Assembly (NCBI RefSeq): GCF_900215245.1
Contig: NZ_LT907842.1
Span: 3,658,001 to 3,722,000, forward strand
Direction: 5' to 3'
From: Pseudomonas fluorescens
GTDB taxonomy: Bacteria > Pseudomonadota > Gammaproteobacteria > Pseudomonadales > Pseudomonadaceae
DNA: 64,000 nt
The notes beneath the pieces are model-generated. The model did not search any database, had not been told where the DNA came from, and saw only the letters and a list, made by a program, of their open reading frames with translations. Shown here one piece after another: positions 25,865 through 34,398 of the stretch. The first letter of the stretch is position 1. Each line of letters opens with the position of its first letter. Both the position numbers and the translations under genes were made by a program.

Positions 25865-26971
25865 ATGAGTCAGCTGCTCGAACCCTATACCCTGCGCCAA
25901 TTGACTTTGCTCAACCGGATTGCCGTGTCGCCGATGTGCCAGTATTCAGCCGAGGATGGCCTGGCCAATGACTGGCACCTGGTGCACCTGGGCAGTCGCG
26001 CCGTCGGCGGCGCCGGGCTGATTTTCACCGAAGCCACCGCCGTGACCGCAGAGGGCCGCATCACCGCCCAGGACCTGGGCTTGTGGAACGACGCACAGAT
26101 CGAGCCGTTGCAACGCATTACGCGCTTTATTGCCGCCCAAGGCGCGGTCGCGGGTATTCAATTGGCCCATGCCGGGCGCAAGGCCAGCACTCACCGGCCA
26201 TGGATCGGCAAGCATGGCAGCGTCAAGCCGGAAGACGGCGGTTGGGTGCCGGTAGGCCCTTCGCCAATTGCCTTTGACCCGAATCACACCCAGCCCAAAG
26301 CCTTGGACGAAGCGCAGATCCAGAGCGTGATTGGCGACTTTGTGGCCGCCGCCAAGCGTGCACTGACCGCCGGGTTTGAAGTGGTGGAAATCCACGCTGC
26401 GCACGGTTATCTACTGCACCAATTCCTGTCGCCGATCAGCAACCAGCGTCAGGACCACTACGGTGGTTCGTTTGAAAATCGCATCCGCCTGGTGCTGGAA
26501 GTGACCAAGGCCGTGCGCGAGGTCTGGCCGCAGGAACTGCCGCTGTTTGTGCGGGTTTCGGCCACTGACTGGGTGGAAGACGGCTGGAACCCCGATGAAA
26601 CCGTGGAACTGGCGCGTCGCCTCAAAGACCTGGGGGTGGACCTGATCGACGTATCCTCCGGCGGCACTGCCGCCAATGCCGAAATCCCGGTGGGCCCGGG
26701 TTACCAGACGCGCTTTGCCGAGCGTGTGCGCAAAGAATCGGGTATCGCGACCGGCACGGTGGGCATGATCACCGAACCGGCCCAGGCCGAGCATATCCTG
26801 CGCACCTGCCAGGCGGACATTATCTTCCTGGCCCGTGAGTTGTTGCGTGATCCGTATTGGCCGCTGCATGCCGACGATGACTTGGGCGGGCGCAAGGCGA
26901 TCTGGCCAGCGCAATACCAACGGGCGACCCACCGCGATCAGCCGATTCATGAGTCTGACCTGAGGGATTGA
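25865..26971 (+). CDS. old-yellow-enzyme NADH:flavin oxidoreductase, XenA/YqjM-like
   Basis: A 368-residue TIM-barrel FMN enzyme. The XenA/YqjM class is shown by the active-site Cys in VSPMCQYSAEDG (about residue 25) and HLVHLGSRAVGGAGLIFTEATAV. Also present are the His pair in VVEIHAAHGYLLHQFLSPISNQR (about 175-195) and the C-terminal phosphate-binding region with LARELLRDPYWP. It reduces activated C=C bonds and nitro-compounds with NAD(P)H. ATG 25865 is taken because the domain begins directly after it. Confidence 0.93.
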   Translation: MSQLLEPYTLRQLTLLNRIAVSPMCQYSAEDGLANDWHLVHLGSRAVGGAGLIFTEATAVTAEGRITAQDLGLWNDAQIEPLQRITRFIAAQGAVAGIQLAHAGRKASTHRPWIGKHGSVKPEDGGWVPVGPSPIAFDPNHTQPKALDEAQIQSVIGDFVAAAKRALTAGFEVVEIHAAHGYLLHQFLSPISNQRQDHYGGSFENRIRLVLEVTKAVREVWPQELPLFVRVSATDWVEDGWNPDETVELARRLKDLGVDLIDVSSGGTAANAEIPVGPGYQTRFAERVRKESGIATGTVGMITEPAQAEHILRTCQADIIFLARELLRDPYWPLHADDDLGGRKAIWPAQYQRATHRDQPIHESDLRD

Positions 26972-27286
26972 TCCGTCGCCGGTTGCATTCAAACCCACCT
27001 TGACCCGGTGGGTTTTTTCTTGCTCGCAGGTCATGCAAGCTAAGGTCGACGCACCATGCATGTACCGACCTCTGCGTAGGAAATAGCTGTAGGTATTTGT
27101 TATCGAAGCGTTTTTTAAGTGAATGCTCTAAAAAAATCCCACGCGTGACGAGATTGTTTCTACGCTTAGGGTAAGTCTGATTTCTGGCCCAGGGAGTCAG
27201 CCGGCTTGGCCCCGAAGGTATCGCGCCTCAAGGGAATTTGGAGGTGGGCACTCGAAGTATTTGACTGAAATCAGGAGTAACGGTCC
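26972..27286. other. 315-bp gap with a terminator and leader of a small gene
   Basis: It holds the terminator at 26991-27018, then an AT-rich stretch (27080-27180) with several possible promoter hexamers, and the ribosome site AGGAGT of the small gene at 27287. Nothing else is recognised. Confidence 0.5.
26991..27018 (+). terminator. terminator after OYE gene
   Basis: AAACCCACC / GGTGGGTTT stem with a seven-base loop and a run of T, 20 bases after the stop. Confidence 0.88.
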
Positions 27287-27472
27287 ATGACCAAATCCTA
27301 TGGCATAGCGGGTGCGGTGGCGTCTTTTCTGAGTCGCCACCTGCCCTTGCGAGGGCGAAGGTTGAGTTCGGATGAAAGGGAGCTGTTGGCGCAATATCGG
27401 GCATTGACCGAAAGCGATCAAATGGCGATGCGGTATTTGATCGGGGCAATGAAGAGCGTGTCGCGGTACTGA
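27287..27472 (+). CDS. small hypothetical protein
   Basis: A 61-residue protein behind a good ribosome site (CAGGAGTAACGGTCC, AGGAGT ten bases before ATG). A short hydrophobic/aromatic N-terminus (IAGAVASFLSRHLPL) precedes a helical charged part (SSDERELLAQYRALTESDQMAMRYLIGAM). That part resembles the C-terminal tails seen in small helix-turn-helix proteins, but the DNA-binding part is absent. The function is unknown. Confidence 0.6.
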   Translation: MTKSYGIAGAVASFLSRHLPLRGRRLSSDERELLAQYRALTESDQMAMRYLIGAMKSVSRY

Positions 27473-27488
27473 ACCGCAGGCGGGAAGC

Positions 27489-27512
27489 GTTCCCACGCGA
27501 GCGTGGGAACGC
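27489..27512. repeat. short palindromic repeat
   Basis: CGTTCCCACGC-GA-GCGTGGGAACG, an 11-bp perfect inverted repeat between the small gene and opgD. It belongs to the same repeat type as the element at 41746 and could also end transcription of opgD. Confidence 0.75.
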
Positions 27513-27518
27513 GTTGTA

Positions 27519-29144
27519 TCAGGTGTATTTGCGCTTGTCCGGCGCAGGCGGGAAGTACTGATACAGCCAGGTTTCACTCAAGGTGCGGTCCTGCGTGCGA
27601 ATAAACAGGCGCAGTTCCACCGGCTCAACGCTGTCGCTGGTCGGGTACCAGTCGAACAGAATGCGATAGCCCTTGATGTTGTCGAGCACCAGCACGCTGA
27701 AGTCTTTCACTTCGCCGTGGGAACAGGTCACCACCGGCTCAATGCCGGTGCCAGCGGGCAGTCGGTCCAGGCCGCCACCTTTGAAATCCACCGCAAACCG
27801 GCGTGCCCACACCTCGGGGTAGTGCTCGCCCGGTGCCCAGCCTTCGATAAAGCCGCCCATGCCTGAGCGGGTGGCGTCGACTTGCGCCAGCGGGGTACTT
27901 ACCGGCGGCAGTGCGCTCCAATACAGCTTGTAGCCATAGTTGAGCGAATCGCCCGCGGCCACCGGCTTTTTCGGGGTCCAGAAGGCCACGATGTTGTCCA
28001 GGGTTTCGCCGGTGGTGGGGATTTCCAGCAGGTCGATCGAGCCTTCGCCCCAGGCGGTGGTCGGTTCTACCCACAGGCTTGGGCGCTTGCTGTACCAGTC
28101 CACGGTGTCCTGGTAGCTGGCGAACTCATGGTCGGTCTGCACCAGGCCGAAGCCTTTTGGGTCGGTGTCGGCGAACGCGTTGAATTGCAACTTTTCCGGG
28201 TTGTTCAACGGGCGGCAGATCCATTCGCCGTTGCCGCGCCACATCGCCAGGCGATCCGAATCGTGGATTTGCGGGTGGATGGTGTCGCACATGCGCCGCT
28301 CAACGGTGCCGCAGCTGAACATGCTGGTCATTGGCGCGATGCCCAACTGTTCGATGGTGGTGCGCGCATTGATATGCGCGTCGATGGCCATCACCACCTG
28401 GTTGGCCTGGCAATCGATATCGAAGCGGTAGGCGCCGGTGGCGCTCGGCGAGTCGAGCAGGGCGTAGACCACAAAGCGCGTGGCGTCCTTGGCCGGGGTT
28501 TCGAACCAGAACTGCGTGAAATCGGGGAATTCTTCGCGCTTTTTCGCGTAGGTATCAATCGCCAGGCCGCGCGCCGAAAGGCCGTACTGGCCAGTAGAGT
28601 CGACTGCGCGAAAGTAGCTGGCGCCGAGGAATGACAGCACGTCATGGCGATCCAGTTCCGGCGCCTTGAACAGCTTGAAGCCGGAGAAACCCAGGTCGCC
28701 GGTCAGCTGCTGGGTGTCGACTGTGGTCTTTTCGTAGTTGAACAGCGACGGGCGGAAATGCACTTCGCGCGCTTCGCGGGTCTTGGGGTCGACGCTGTGC
28801 ATGCGCACAGGGGTCTTGAAGCCCATGCCGACGTGGAAGAATTGCACGTCGAGTTGGCCGTTCAGCTCCTTCCACAGCGAATGGTTGCCGTCATAGCCAA
28901 TGGCGTTGAAATTCTGCGGGGTCATGGTCGCCAGCGTCGGCGGCAGCACCTGTTTGGTGTCTTTATACGCGGTGCCGGCGAGCTGCTTGGCCTGGGCTTT
29001 AAGCGTTTCAAAATCAAACGCGACGGCCTTGCCATCGGCGGCACGGTTTGCGGCCCAGGCGTGCGCGGAGAGCAGGCCTGTGGCCGACAAACCGGTGTAA
29101 GCCGCAATGGCCATGGATGCTTTGAGCAAATTCCTGCGGTGCAT
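27519..29144 (-). CDS. opgD: glucan biosynthesis protein D (OpgD/MdoD)
   Basis: A 541-residue periplasmic protein of the MdoG/MdoD family involved in shaping osmoregulated periplasmic glucans. It begins with a twin-arginine-type signal ([18 protein letters not shown], hydrophobic core to about residue 32), so Tat export is likely. Family segments such as [35 protein letters not shown]-like [20 protein letters not shown] and [18 protein letters not shown] are present. The length fits OpgD (about 540-550). Confidence 0.94.
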   Translation of the reverse strand: MHRRNLLKASMAIAAYTGLSATGLLSAHAWAANRAADGKAVAFDFETLKAQAKQLAGTAYKDTKQVLPPTLATMTPQNFNAIGYDGNHSLWKELNGQLDVQFFHVGMGFKTPVRMHSVDPKTREAREVHFRPSLFNYEKTTVDTQQLTGDLGFSGFKLFKAPELDRHDVLSFLGASYFRAVDSTGQYGLSARGLAIDTYAKKREEFPDFTQFWFETPAKDATRFVVYALLDSPSATGAYRFDIDCQANQVVMAIDAHINARTTIEQLGIAPMTSMFSCGTVERRMCDTIHPQIHDSDRLAMWRGNGEWICRPLNNPEKLQFNAFADTDPKGFGLVQTDHEFASYQDTVDWYSKRPSLWVEPTTAWGEGSIDLLEIPTTGETLDNIVAFWTPKKPVAAGDSLNYGYKLYWSALPPVSTPLAQVDATRSGMGGFIEGWAPGEHYPEVWARRFAVDFKGGGLDRLPAGTGIEPVVTCSHGEVKDFSVLVLDNIKGYRILFDWYPTSDSVEPVELRLFIRTQDRTLSETWLYQYFPPAPDKRKYT

Positions 29145-29449
29145 AGAGACAACCTGTCGTGAGCAAATCCCGCGCCGTTCCTGGCACGTGCTGGATCAGA
29201 AATAACGGTTCGGACATGCCTTCGGCCAAACGCAACGGACTATAAACAGACGCCGGATAGCTTAAGCGGTTCGGTGGGGAAGGAAAATTGCTTGATAGCG
29301 CAGTGATAGCTTTGCATATGAAACAAGACGTTTCCGTTACCACGGCGACGGCGTTACATCTGGAAGCACTCTAGATCGTGGCTTTTTGGCACTTAGTTTT
29401 ACGCTGGGGGCCTACTGGTCCTATGAACCCAAGTGTCTGGAGGCTATGA
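29145..29449. other. 305-bp divergent control region between opgD and DUF533 gene
   Basis: This is the shared upstream region of two divergent genes. It contains an imperfect GAAAC...GTTTC inverted repeat near 29320 and the TGGAGG ribosome site before 29450. No gene, repeat element or clear promoter pair is recognised. Confidence 0.45.
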
Positions 29450-30160
29450 ATGAATACCCGTGGATTGCTCGACCAACTGCTCAAATCAGGCCAGGACATG
29501 TTGCAAAACAAGGCCGGCGGCCAGCGCAAGTCGGACGACAAAGGTGCCCTCGGCGGTCTGCTCGGCAGTGGTGGGCTGGGCAGTTTGCTCGGCGGTGCGG
29601 GTGGCGGAGCCCTGGCAGCCGGTGCGATGGGGCTGCTGATGGGGAATAAGAAGGCGCGTAAATTTGGTGGCAAGGCCCTGGCCTACGGTGGCCTGGCGGC
29701 ATTGGGCGTGATTGCCTACAAAGCTTATGGCAATTGGCAGGCGCAGCAGGCCGGCGCGCCTCAAGGCGAACCGCAAACCATCGACCGCCTGCCACCGGCT
29801 CAGGTCGAGCAGCACAGCCAGGCCATTCTTAAGGCACTGGTCGCGGCGGCCAAGGCCGACGGGCACGTGGATGAGCGCGAACGCGCACTGATCGAGGGCG
29901 AATTCACCAAGCTGGACGACGACCGTGAACTGCAAAGCTGGCTGCATGCCGAGCTGAACAAGCCCTTGGACCCTGCCGATGTGGCGCGTGCGGCGGGCAC
30001 CCCGGAAATGGCCGCCGAGATGTATGTCGCCAGCGTGATGTTGGTGGACGAGGAAAACTTCATGGAGAAGGCCTATCTGGATGAATTGGCGCGTCAGTTG
30101 AAACTCGAGCCCGGCCTGAAGACCGAGCTGGAAAAACAGGTTCGCCAAGCCACCCTCTGA
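29450..30160 (+). CDS. DUF533 (YebE, TerB-like) membrane-associated protein
   Basis: A 236-residue protein of the DUF533/YebE family. The N-terminal third is Gly-rich (GALGGLLGSGGLGSLLGGAGGGALAAGAMGLLM), with a hydrophobic helix around residues 75-90. The C-terminal 130 residues form a TerB-like helical domain (AILKALVAAAKADGHVDERERALIEGEF, with the acidic D-G-H-x-D-E-x-E metal-type motif). The function is unknown; E. coli YebE is envelope-stress responsive. A terminator follows. Confidence 0.9.
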   Translation: MNTRGLLDQLLKSGQDMLQNKAGGQRKSDDKGALGGLLGSGGLGSLLGGAGGGALAAGAMGLLMGNKKARKFGGKALAYGGLAALGVIAYKAYGNWQAQQAGAPQGEPQTIDRLPPAQVEQHSQAILKALVAAAKADGHVDERERALIEGEFTKLDDDRELQSWLHAELNKPLDPADVARAAGTPEMAAEMYVASVMLVDEENFMEKAYLDELARQLKLEPGLKTELEKQVRQATL

Positions 30161-30179
30161 CCCACATCCAGCGTGATCC

Positions 30180-30216
30180 AACACCCCGGTCCAGACAATG
30201 GATCGGGGTGTTTTTG
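30180..30216 (+). terminator. terminator before wsp operon
   Basis: ACACCCCG / CGGGGTGT stem with a 15-base loop followed by TTTTT. Confidence 0.85.
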
Positions 30217-30309
30217 CATTCTGTGCGGGCTGCATCAAAACCCATTGATTAATGAGGGCTTGCGCTCAGCTATACTCCCTCCATTTGAATGGCCCTTCGA
30301 GGAATTACT

Positions 30310-31932
30310 GTGAAGAACTGGACCTTGCGCCAACGGATCTTGGCTAGCTTTGCGGTCATTATCGCCATCATGCTGTTAATGGTTGTGGTCTCTTATTCAC
30401 GGTTGTTGAAGATTGAGTCTGGCGAGACTGCGGTCCGTGATGATGCAGTGCCGGGGGTTTATCTCAGTTCGATGATCCGCAGCGCGTGGGTCGACAGCTA
30501 CCTGCACACCCTGGCTATGCTCGGTCTGCGTGACGACAAGCGCCTGACCGACGCCGACAAGGCCGACTTCAAAGCCTTCGAAGGGCGCGTCCAGACACAG
30601 ATGGCCAACTACCAGCAAACCATCAACGGTCGTGAAGACCAGGCTGAGTTCAACCAATTCGAAGCCCTCCACCAGGCCTACAACAAGAGCCTGGCCACGG
30701 TGCTTGAGAGCCTGGCGCGCAATGATCTGGTCGCCGCGCGCAATGAGTTCAATAACAACCTGACGCCGGCATGGACGGCCGGGCGATTGAAGCTCAACGA
30801 CATCATCACCGAAAACAAAGACGTCGCCGACCGTGCAACCAATGCCATTGATGAGGCGGTATCGGCTGCAAAAATCAGCATGTTTGTATCGCTGTTGGTG
30901 GCGGTCATCGCCGCCGGCCTGTGTGGCCTGCTGCTGATGCGCGCGATCATGGCGCCGATGCAGCGCATCGTGGCGATCCTGGGCACCATGCGCGACGGTG
31001 ACCTGAGTAAACGCCTGAACCTGGATCGCAAGGACGAGTTCGGCGCCGTCGAAACCGGCTTCAACGACATGATGACCGAGCTGACGGCCCTGGTGTCCCA
31101 GGCCCAGCGTTCGTCGGTACAGGTGACCACCTCGGTCACCGAGATCGCGGCTACGTCCAAGCAGCAACAGGCCACTGCCACCGAAACGGCGGCAACTACC
31201 ACCGAGATTGGCGCGACTTCACGCGAGATCGCCGCCACGTCCAAGGACTTGGTTCGCACCATGACCGAAGTCTCCACCGCCGCCGACCAGGCATCGGTCG
31301 CCGCCGGTTCCGGCCAGCAAGGCCTGGCGCGCATGGAAGAAACTATGCATTCGGTAATGGGCGCCGCCGACCTGGTCAACGCCAAGCTGGCGATCCTCAA
31401 TGAGAAGGCCGGCAACATCAACCAGGTGGTGGTAACCATCGTCAAGGTGGCCGACCAGACCAACCTGCTGTCGCTCAACGCCGCCATCGAGGCCGAGAAG
31501 GCCGGTGAATACGGTCGAGGGTTTGCCGTGGTGGCCACTGAAGTGCGGCGCCTGGCCGACCAGACCGCCGTGGCCACCTATGACATCGAGCAAATGGTGC
31601 GCGAGATCCAGTCGGCGGTGTCGGCCGGCGTGATGGGCATGGACAAGTTCTCTGAAGAAGTCCGTCGCGGAATGTTCGAAGTGCAGCAAGTGGGCGAGCA
31701 ACTGTCGCAGATCATCCATCAGGTACAGGCCCTGGCGCCGCGGGTGTTGATGGTCAACGAAGGCATGCAGGCCCAGGCCACCGGCGCCGAGCAAATCAAT
31801 CACGCGCTGGTGCAATTGGGCGATGCCAGCAGCCAGACCGTGGAGTCCCTGCGCCAGGCCAGCTTTGCCATTGATGAGCTGAGCCAGGTTGCGGTCGGCC
31901 TGCGCAGCGGCGTCTCGCGTTTCAAAGTCTGA
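30310..31932 (+). CDS. wspA: surface-sensing chemoreceptor WspA
   Basis: A 540-residue methyl-accepting protein. TM1 (about 10-32) and TM2 (about 190-212) flank a ~155-residue periplasmic helical sensor. A HAMP domain follows (about 213-265), then the signalling hairpin with the conserved tip [38 protein letters not shown] (about 390-425). It lacks a C-terminal CheR-docking pentapeptide, as in WspA. It is the first gene of the complete wsp operon. The GTG at 30310 is preferred because GAGGAA lies just upstream; the ATG 21 bases earlier has no site. Confidence 0.95.
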   Translation: MKNWTLRQRILASFAVIIAIMLLMVVVSYSRLLKIESGETAVRDDAVPGVYLSSMIRSAWVDSYLHTLAMLGLRDDKRLTDADKADFKAFEGRVQTQMANYQQTINGREDQAEFNQFEALHQAYNKSLATVLESLARNDLVAARNEFNNNLTPAWTAGRLKLNDIITENKDVADRATNAIDEAVSAAKISMFVSLLVAVIAAGLCGLLLMRAIMAPMQRIVAILGTMRDGDLSKRLNLDRKDEFGAVETGFNDMMTELTALVSQAQRSSVQVTTSVTEIAATSKQQQATATETAATTTEIGATSREIAATSKDLVRTMTEVSTAADQASVAAGSGQQGLARMEETMHSVMGAADLVNAKLAILNEKAGNINQVVVTIVKVADQTNLLSLNAAIEAEKAGEYGRGFAVVATEVRRLADQTAVATYDIEQMVREIQSAVSAGVMGMDKFSEEVRRGMFEVQQVGEQLSQIIHQVQALAPRVLMVNEGMQAQATGAEQINHALVQLGDASSQTVESLRQASFAIDELSQVAVGLRSGVSRFKV

Positions 31933-32444
31933 TGAGCGACCTCGCGGCTAAACGCGGTGCCGTCCCGGCAGCGAAAAAGGCGTTGTTCCTGGTGTTCCAC
32001 ATCGGCGGTGAACGCTACGCGCTGAGGGCCACGGAAGTGGCCGAGGTGCTGCCGCGCCTGCCGCTCAAACCGATTGCCCACGCGCCGCTGTGGGTAGCGG
32101 GGATCTTTGCCCACCGGGGTGTGTTGGTGCCTGTTATCGACCTGTGTGCCTTGACCTTCGGTACGCCGGCAAAGGCCCGCACCAGCACGCGCCTGGTGCT
32201 GGTCAATTACCAGCCGCAGCCATGGGTGCAGGCGCGCTGGCTGGGGTTGATCCTGGAACAAGCCACCGACACCCTGCGTTGCAGCCTTGAGGAATTCAAG
32301 GCGTATGGGCTGGATAATCGCGAAACGCCATACCTGGGGCTGGTGCGTGAAGATGCCTTGGGCTTGATGCAGTGGATTGGTGTCAACGAACTGCTCACTG
32401 AGCCTGTGCGCACCTTGCTGTTTTCCGCCGAGCTGAGCCGATGA
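31932..32444 (+). CDS. wspB: CheW-like coupling protein WspB
   Basis: A 170-residue CheW-domain adaptor (LFLVFHIGGERYALRATEVAEVLP, HRGVLVPVIDLCALTFG) that couples WspA to the WspE kinase. Its ATG shares one base with the wspA stop, and its stop overlaps wspC by four bases, so expression is coupled. Confidence 0.94.
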   Translation: MSDLAAKRGAVPAAKKALFLVFHIGGERYALRATEVAEVLPRLPLKPIAHAPLWVAGIFAHRGVLVPVIDLCALTFGTPAKARTSTRLVLVNYQPQPWVQARWLGLILEQATDTLRCSLEEFKAYGLDNRETPYLGLVREDALGLMQWIGVNELLTEPVRTLLFSAELSR

Positions 32445-33700
32445 ACCACGACCCGCGGTTCTTTGCCTTCTTGAAGGAACGCATCGGCCTGGATGTTGCT
32501 TCGGTGGGTGAGGCGATTATCGAACGCGCGGTGCGTCAACGCAGCCAGGCCGTGCAAGCGTCCACCGCCGAGGCTTATTGGCAGCACCTGCAAAGCTCCC
32601 ATGATGAGCAGCAGGCGCTGATCGAAGCGGTGATCGTCCCTGAAACCTGGTTTTTCCGTTACCCCGAATCCTTTGCGACCCTGGCCCGCTTGGCCAAGGC
32701 ACGTCTGGCCGAGATCAAGCACATGCGTGCCCTGCGCATTCTCAGCTTGCCGTGCTCCACCGGCGAAGAGCCGTATTCGATTGCCATGGCCTTACTTGAT
32801 GCCGGGCTTGCGCCGCACCAATTCAAGGTGCAGGGCATGGATGTCAGCCCGTTGTCGGTGGAGCGTGCCAAACGTGGGGTGTATGGCAAGAATTCCTTTC
32901 GCGGCAGCGACATCGAGTTTCGTGAGCGCCATTTCACGGAGCAGGCCGATGGTCATCGCATCGCTGACCGGGTGCGTGAACAAGTACGCCTGCACGTCGG
33001 CAACCTGCTGGACCCTGCGCTGCTGGCCCATGAGTCGAGCTACGACTTTGTGTTCTGTCGCAACCTGCTGATCTACTTTGACCAGCCGACCCAGAAGCAA
33101 GTGTTCGACGTGCTCAAGGCCCTCACCCATGTCGACGGTGTACTGTTTATCGGCCCGGCCGAAGGCAGTTTGTTGGGGCGTCATGGCATGCGCTCGATTG
33201 GCGTACCGCAATCCTTTGCGTTCAGCCGGCATGTCGAGCCGGTCAAGCCGGAGCCGGTTTTTATCCCCATGCCTGCGCCGGTGCCACAGCGCAGCGCGGC
33301 GCCGATGCCGCTCAAGCCGCGGCCGTTCAGCACCGTGAGTGCCCAGGTGGTGCCCATCAAGGCGCCGCACACCGATACCGGCGACTTGCTGAGTCGGATC
33401 GCGACCCTGGCCAACGAAGGTAAAAGCGTTGAGGCCCGCGCCGCCTGTGAACAGTATTTGAGTAACCATCCGCCTGCCGCCCAAGTGTTTTACTGGCTGG
33501 GGCTGCTCAGCGATGTGGCCGGCAGCGCCCTGGAAGCCCAGGGTTATTATCGGAAAGCCTTGTACCTGGAACCGCAGCACCCGCAGGCGCTGATGCACCT
33601 GGCCGCGTTGCTCGAATCCCAGGGCGACCGTGCGGGGGCGCGCCGATTGCAGGCGCGTGCCGCCCGTAGCGAGCGAGCTGACAGTGAGTCCAAACGATGA
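32441..33700 (+). CDS. wspC: chemoreceptor methyltransferase WspC (CheR + TPR)
   Basis: A 419-residue protein. The CheR-type SAM methyltransferase is at about 1-270, with IVPETWFFRYPESF, ILSLPCSTGEEPYSIAMAL (SAM motif I), VQGMDVSPLSVERAKRGVY, and FVFCRNLLIYFD. A Pro-rich linker (about 270-300) and two to three TPR-like repeats (about 310-405) follow. It methylates WspA to reset sensitivity, opposing WspF. The domain order is diagnostic of WspC. Confidence 0.95.
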   Translation: MNHDPRFFAFLKERIGLDVASVGEAIIERAVRQRSQAVQASTAEAYWQHLQSSHDEQQALIEAVIVPETWFFRYPESFATLARLAKARLAEIKHMRALRILSLPCSTGEEPYSIAMALLDAGLAPHQFKVQGMDVSPLSVERAKRGVYGKNSFRGSDIEFRERHFTEQADGHRIADRVREQVRLHVGNLLDPALLAHESSYDFVFCRNLLIYFDQPTQKQVFDVLKALTHVDGVLFIGPAEGSLLGRHGMRSIGVPQSFAFSRHVEPVKPEPVFIPMPAPVPQRSAAPMPLKPRPFSTVSAQVVPIKAPHTDTGDLLSRIATLANEGKSVEARAACEQYLSNHPPAAQVFYWLGLLSDVAGSALEAQGYYRKALYLEPQHPQALMHLAALLESQGDRAGARRLQARAARSERADSESKR

Positions 33701-34398
33701 GTAGCCCTGACGCACTCAATACCGCAGGCCTGGACCTGACCCTGGCCGACACCCAAGCCATTGATGATTGCTGGAACCGTATCGGCATCCATGGCGACAA
33801 GTCCTGCCCTTTGCTGCCCGAGCACATTCACTGCCGCAACTGCTCGGTGTATTCCGCCGCCGCCACGCGCTTGCTCGATCGTTACGCTTTGCAGCAAGAC
33901 GACCAACGCCCGCAGGCGGCCGCTGAAGTCGAGAGTGACGTCGTCACTCGATCGCTGTTGATGTTCCGTCTTGGCGAAGAATGGCTGGGCATTGCAACCC
34001 GTTGCCTGGTGGAGGTGGCGCCGCTGCAACCGATTCATTCGCTGCCGCATCAGCGTTCCCGCGCACTGCTCGGTGTGGCCAATGTGCGCGGCGCGCTGGT
34101 GGCGTGTTTATCGCTGGTCGAGTTGCTGGGGCTGGACCCCGCCAACCCTGGCGCGACGGGCGGGCGTGTGATGCCGCGCATGTTGATTATTGCCGCGCAG
34201 GACGGCCCGGTGGTGGTGCCGGTGGATGAGGTCGACGGCATTCATGCCATCGACGAACGCACCTTGAAGGCGGCGTCGGCCTCCGGCACCCAGGCCAGTG
34301 CGCGTTTTACCCAAGGTGTGTTGCAGTGGAAAGGCCGCAGCCTGCGGTGGCTGGATGAGGCGCAATTGCTGTCTGCCGTGACCCGGAGCCTTACATGA
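33697..34398 (+). CDS. wspD: CheW-like coupling protein WspD
   Basis: A 233-residue second CheW adaptor. An N-terminal ~80-residue extension contains a Cys pair region (SCPLLPEHIHCRNCSVYS). The CheW fold follows (LLMFRLGEEWLGIATRCLVEVAPLQPIHSLPHQ, LLGVANVRGALVACLSLVELLGL). It overlaps wspC and wspE by four bases each. Two CheW adaptors are a hallmark of the Wsp system. Confidence 0.94.
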   Translation: MSSPDALNTAGLDLTLADTQAIDDCWNRIGIHGDKSCPLLPEHIHCRNCSVYSAAATRLLDRYALQQDDQRPQAAAEVESDVVTRSLLMFRLGEEWLGIATRCLVEVAPLQPIHSLPHQRSRALLGVANVRGALVACLSLVELLGLDPANPGATGGRVMPRMLIIAAQDGPVVVPVDEVDGIHAIDERTLKAASASGTQASARFTQGVLQWKGRSLRWLDEAQLLSAVTRSLT